Assembly (NCBI GenBank): GCA_020025035.1
Contig: JAHHSU010000050.1
Coordinates: 1 to 8,015, forward strand
Source: Thomasclavelia sp.
GTDB lineage: Bacteria > Bacillota_I > Bacilli_A > Erysipelotrichales > Coprobacillaceae
DNA: 8,015 bases
Direction: 5' to 3'
Positions 7,801 to 8,015 of the stretch are shown one piece after another. Made by a program: the position numbers and the translations under genes. Below the pieces are notes generated by a model that was not told the DNA's origin, ran no database searches, and saw nothing but the letters and a program-made list of their open reading frames with translations. Each line of letters opens with the position of its first letter. Position 1 is the first letter of the stretch.

Positions 7801-7899
7801 TCCAAACAGTCTATTCATTTAAATAAATTTAATTACAATTTAAATAGCAACAATTATATAAATCTTGTAAAAAAATTGCTTAACTATAAATCAAAATAA
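4873..7899 (+). CDS. cas13a: Compact Cas13a-family (type VI-A) RNA-guided HEPN ribonuclease
   Basis: Cas13a uses a crRNA to find target RNA and then cuts RNA with a composite site made from two HEPN domains. Both RxxxxH motifs are present: R317-NNIF-H322 and R895-NNIS-H900. Family blocks seen by eye against recalled Leptotrichia Cas13a: the Helical-1 end (FELDQLLLKIEEEMQK, 104-119), HEPN1-I (LGKL at 207-210, HTVN near 220, IASMF and ADFF at 251-265), Helical-2 (about 350-560), a HEPN1-II-like helical stretch (about 570-630), a Lys/Glu-rich linker (735-785) and HEPN2 (WERDMYFL from 817, FKIRNNISHM, KYDRKKR 930-936, NYINLVKKLL at the end). From the second catalytic Arg to the C-terminus are 114 residues, and the two Arg are 578 apart, close to known Cas13a. 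Only about 103 residues precede FELDQL, far fewer than in relatives, so the N-terminal crRNA-binding lobe is reduced. AAGGA (4861-4865) lies 7 nt before the ATG. The gene is very AT-rich (many Asn, Lys, Ile, Asp) with no internal stop. There is no promoter of its own, array or cas1/cas2 in the window. A guide-independent HEPN toxin derived from Cas13a is the main alternative. Confidence 0.85.
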   Translation: MKISKVNNVRMYRTTKEAYLTKDSANDEKCEDEIYDKWLKNSLKFKLKRIKNDDKMQSKYKDNLKKSIESNTIKVDKEKKDLYVTLKDRIESQDGSPDKFLQTFELDQLLLKIEEEMQKNHSNPLPVILKMIRIYQKNYIIKQCNNISDQDRNEICLFYKEIRQYFKSQLSKKRINTNKNYVLNKEYMYHVILDRINNKLTQYYIQLGKLNYYKGIHTVNGDTSLLTSDTLCEIKALESLRKQFIISFVYIASMFCECGDNADFFLNKKKDLSFEKSDDTLKNSFMHTFNCDDSNCKNNGTCDDHLQTWYLYLRYLRNNIFHFKNPYEFLDSNSMIDGTLNKLDKEHYEEYKEEIKNIYLNDIDNIHNRQKELIEQLNLNDVIVKITEPNDDAEKNNIVRRIQFPNASKVIKKGFGMINKTGMDIGNVYNFYLDCYDNDDYKQKLHLLYKHNFVNGLTVDVLTNAIKEVLEINKKLATKNKKNKQCFKYNTIEQIWNSRKNDKTEESLIEFFIEIQRNESDLSSRKGDDNKNKYTDFKLDVFAYAFAKMFYGKENITINICDYDKKSIKDNDMLIPYYCLFKFLDKMQLSNIQLQLQKFIAITNVENYRNVCVQLIKLIDIVKVCNTININNTNSDNTNIDSKIYEYLEKFVNLKDLETNKELRSIYFQNNNDNDLKECKPIYHKGVVDGCMKNYISVYSNFCKKINKADLEAYNEWRDNKTNNNCTDESNDNCVDKSHKKIDELQKNRKELHQSIVERKSGDKIQLEKDLNEYDKCMKDIIEYNEIKNKVTFVDLQRLSVIHYRIISRLIGFAVDWERDMYFLFLGIYSDSNQNNENLKSDIDNIFKKGSVVGEMKQLFEKDKDNEDIKNIKEHLQSIYNVENVEDLLKIFKIRNNISHMNLLFYKEKNGNLVNKNILDFMLETQKLMKYDRKKRNAVTKSIIEILNNDNLDVEFAISKSNANEFGHVCTIKKIESKQSIHLNKFNYNLNSNNYINLVKKLLNYKSK
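6766..6795 (+). repeat. 15-bp tandem duplication inside the cas13a-like gene
   Basis: Two adjacent 15-base units, AATACAAATAGTGAT (6766-6780) and AATACAAATATTGAT (6781-6795), differ at one base. They encode NTNSD and NTNID (residues 632-641) in an Asn-rich stretch just after the HEPN1-II-like region. The unit is in frame, so copy-number change would lengthen or shorten a probable surface loop without breaking the protein. Confidence 0.75.
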
Positions 7900-7971
7900 A
7901 TTTAATTATATTAGGATTCGTTATTGTTTATTAACATTATAAATTTATAAATTGAATTGATGTATATTTGT

Positions 7972-7993
7972 AAATGATGTGAGACATTTTTTT
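7972..7993 (+). terminator. Weak terminator-like hairpin downstream of the cas13a-like gene
   Basis: A short inverted repeat (ATGT, GAG loop, ACAT; or AAATG with CATTT around a larger loop) is followed by a run of seven T. It lies about 75 bases after the stop codon at 7897-7899. The stem is short and AT-rich, so the call is tentative. The rest of 7900-8015 is AT-rich with no gene or CRISPR-type repeat that I can see. Confidence 0.3.
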
Positions 7994-8015
7994 GAGAGAA
8001 AATAAATCAATTTGG

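Noticed and set aside
5946..7805. Reverse-strand open frames opposite the cas13a-like gene (5946-6131, 7371-7574, 7587-7805)
   Set aside because: Short Ser/Leu/Ile/Phe-rich frames, as expected from the complement of AT-rich Lys/Asn/Asp codons; they are shadows of the real gene.
4873..7899. Assignment to Cas13b or Cas13d instead of Cas13a
   Set aside because: In Cas13b the HEPN motifs lie close to the two ends of the protein, unlike here. The WERDMY block, the LGKL..HTVN block and the motif spacing fit Cas13a better than Cas13d.
7937..7950. Perfect 14-bp palindrome TTATAAATTTATAA
   Set aside because: It is made only of A and T in very AT-rich DNA, where such palindromes arise by chance; there is no second copy or flanking context.
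7900..8015. CRISPR repeat in the right-hand end
   Set aside because: I looked for a repeated unit or a VI-A-type hairpin repeat and found none in the 116 bases available.

Overview
The window looks like a chromosomal segment of a low-GC Bacillota bacterium that has a cell wall. The order rsmE - mtaB - rpsU is the one known from Bacillus, where these genes follow dnaJ-prmA and precede yqeY. The DNA is very AT-rich and TGA is read as stop (mtaB ends in TGA). An Erysipelotrichia-like gut Firmicute is my guess; the sequence alone does not settle it.

Layout. Bases 1-192 are AT-rich intergenic DNA in which I see no gene. A good sigma-70/SigA-type promoter (193-221) drives a tight co-directional operon: rsmE (16S rRNA m3U methyltransferase), an unrecognised 256-aa protein, mtaB (tRNA ms2t6A methylthiotransferase) and a divergent murE-family Mur ligase. 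Junctions in the operon are 1-9 nt gaps or a 1-nt overlap. rpsU (ribosomal protein S21) follows with its own promoter (4575-4603) and an intrinsic terminator (4829-4854). rRNA modification, tRNA modification and a ribosomal protein make this a translation-centred housekeeping locus; the Mur ligase adds a wall-precursor step.

The exceptional gene is 4873-7899. It starts 18 nt after the rpsU terminator and encodes a 1008-aa protein with two RxxxxH HEPN ribonuclease motifs (R317-H322 and R895-H900). Domain order, the spacing between the motifs, the C-terminal length and several blocks around them match Cas13a (type VI-A RNA-guided RNase, formerly C2c2). It is unusually compact: nearly all of the missing length is in the N-terminal crRNA-recognition lobe, whereas both nuclease halves look complete. 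A Cys/His cluster lies just before the first catalytic motif. No CRISPR repeat, spacer or adaptation gene is visible, but only 116 bases remain downstream, so an array just outside the window is possible.

The most interesting reading is a compact, N-terminally reduced Cas13a, possibly with altered guide recognition, inserted behind rpsU and perhaps expressed by read-through. Sequence comparisons to Cas13a rest on recalled family sequences aligned by eye; no search was run.
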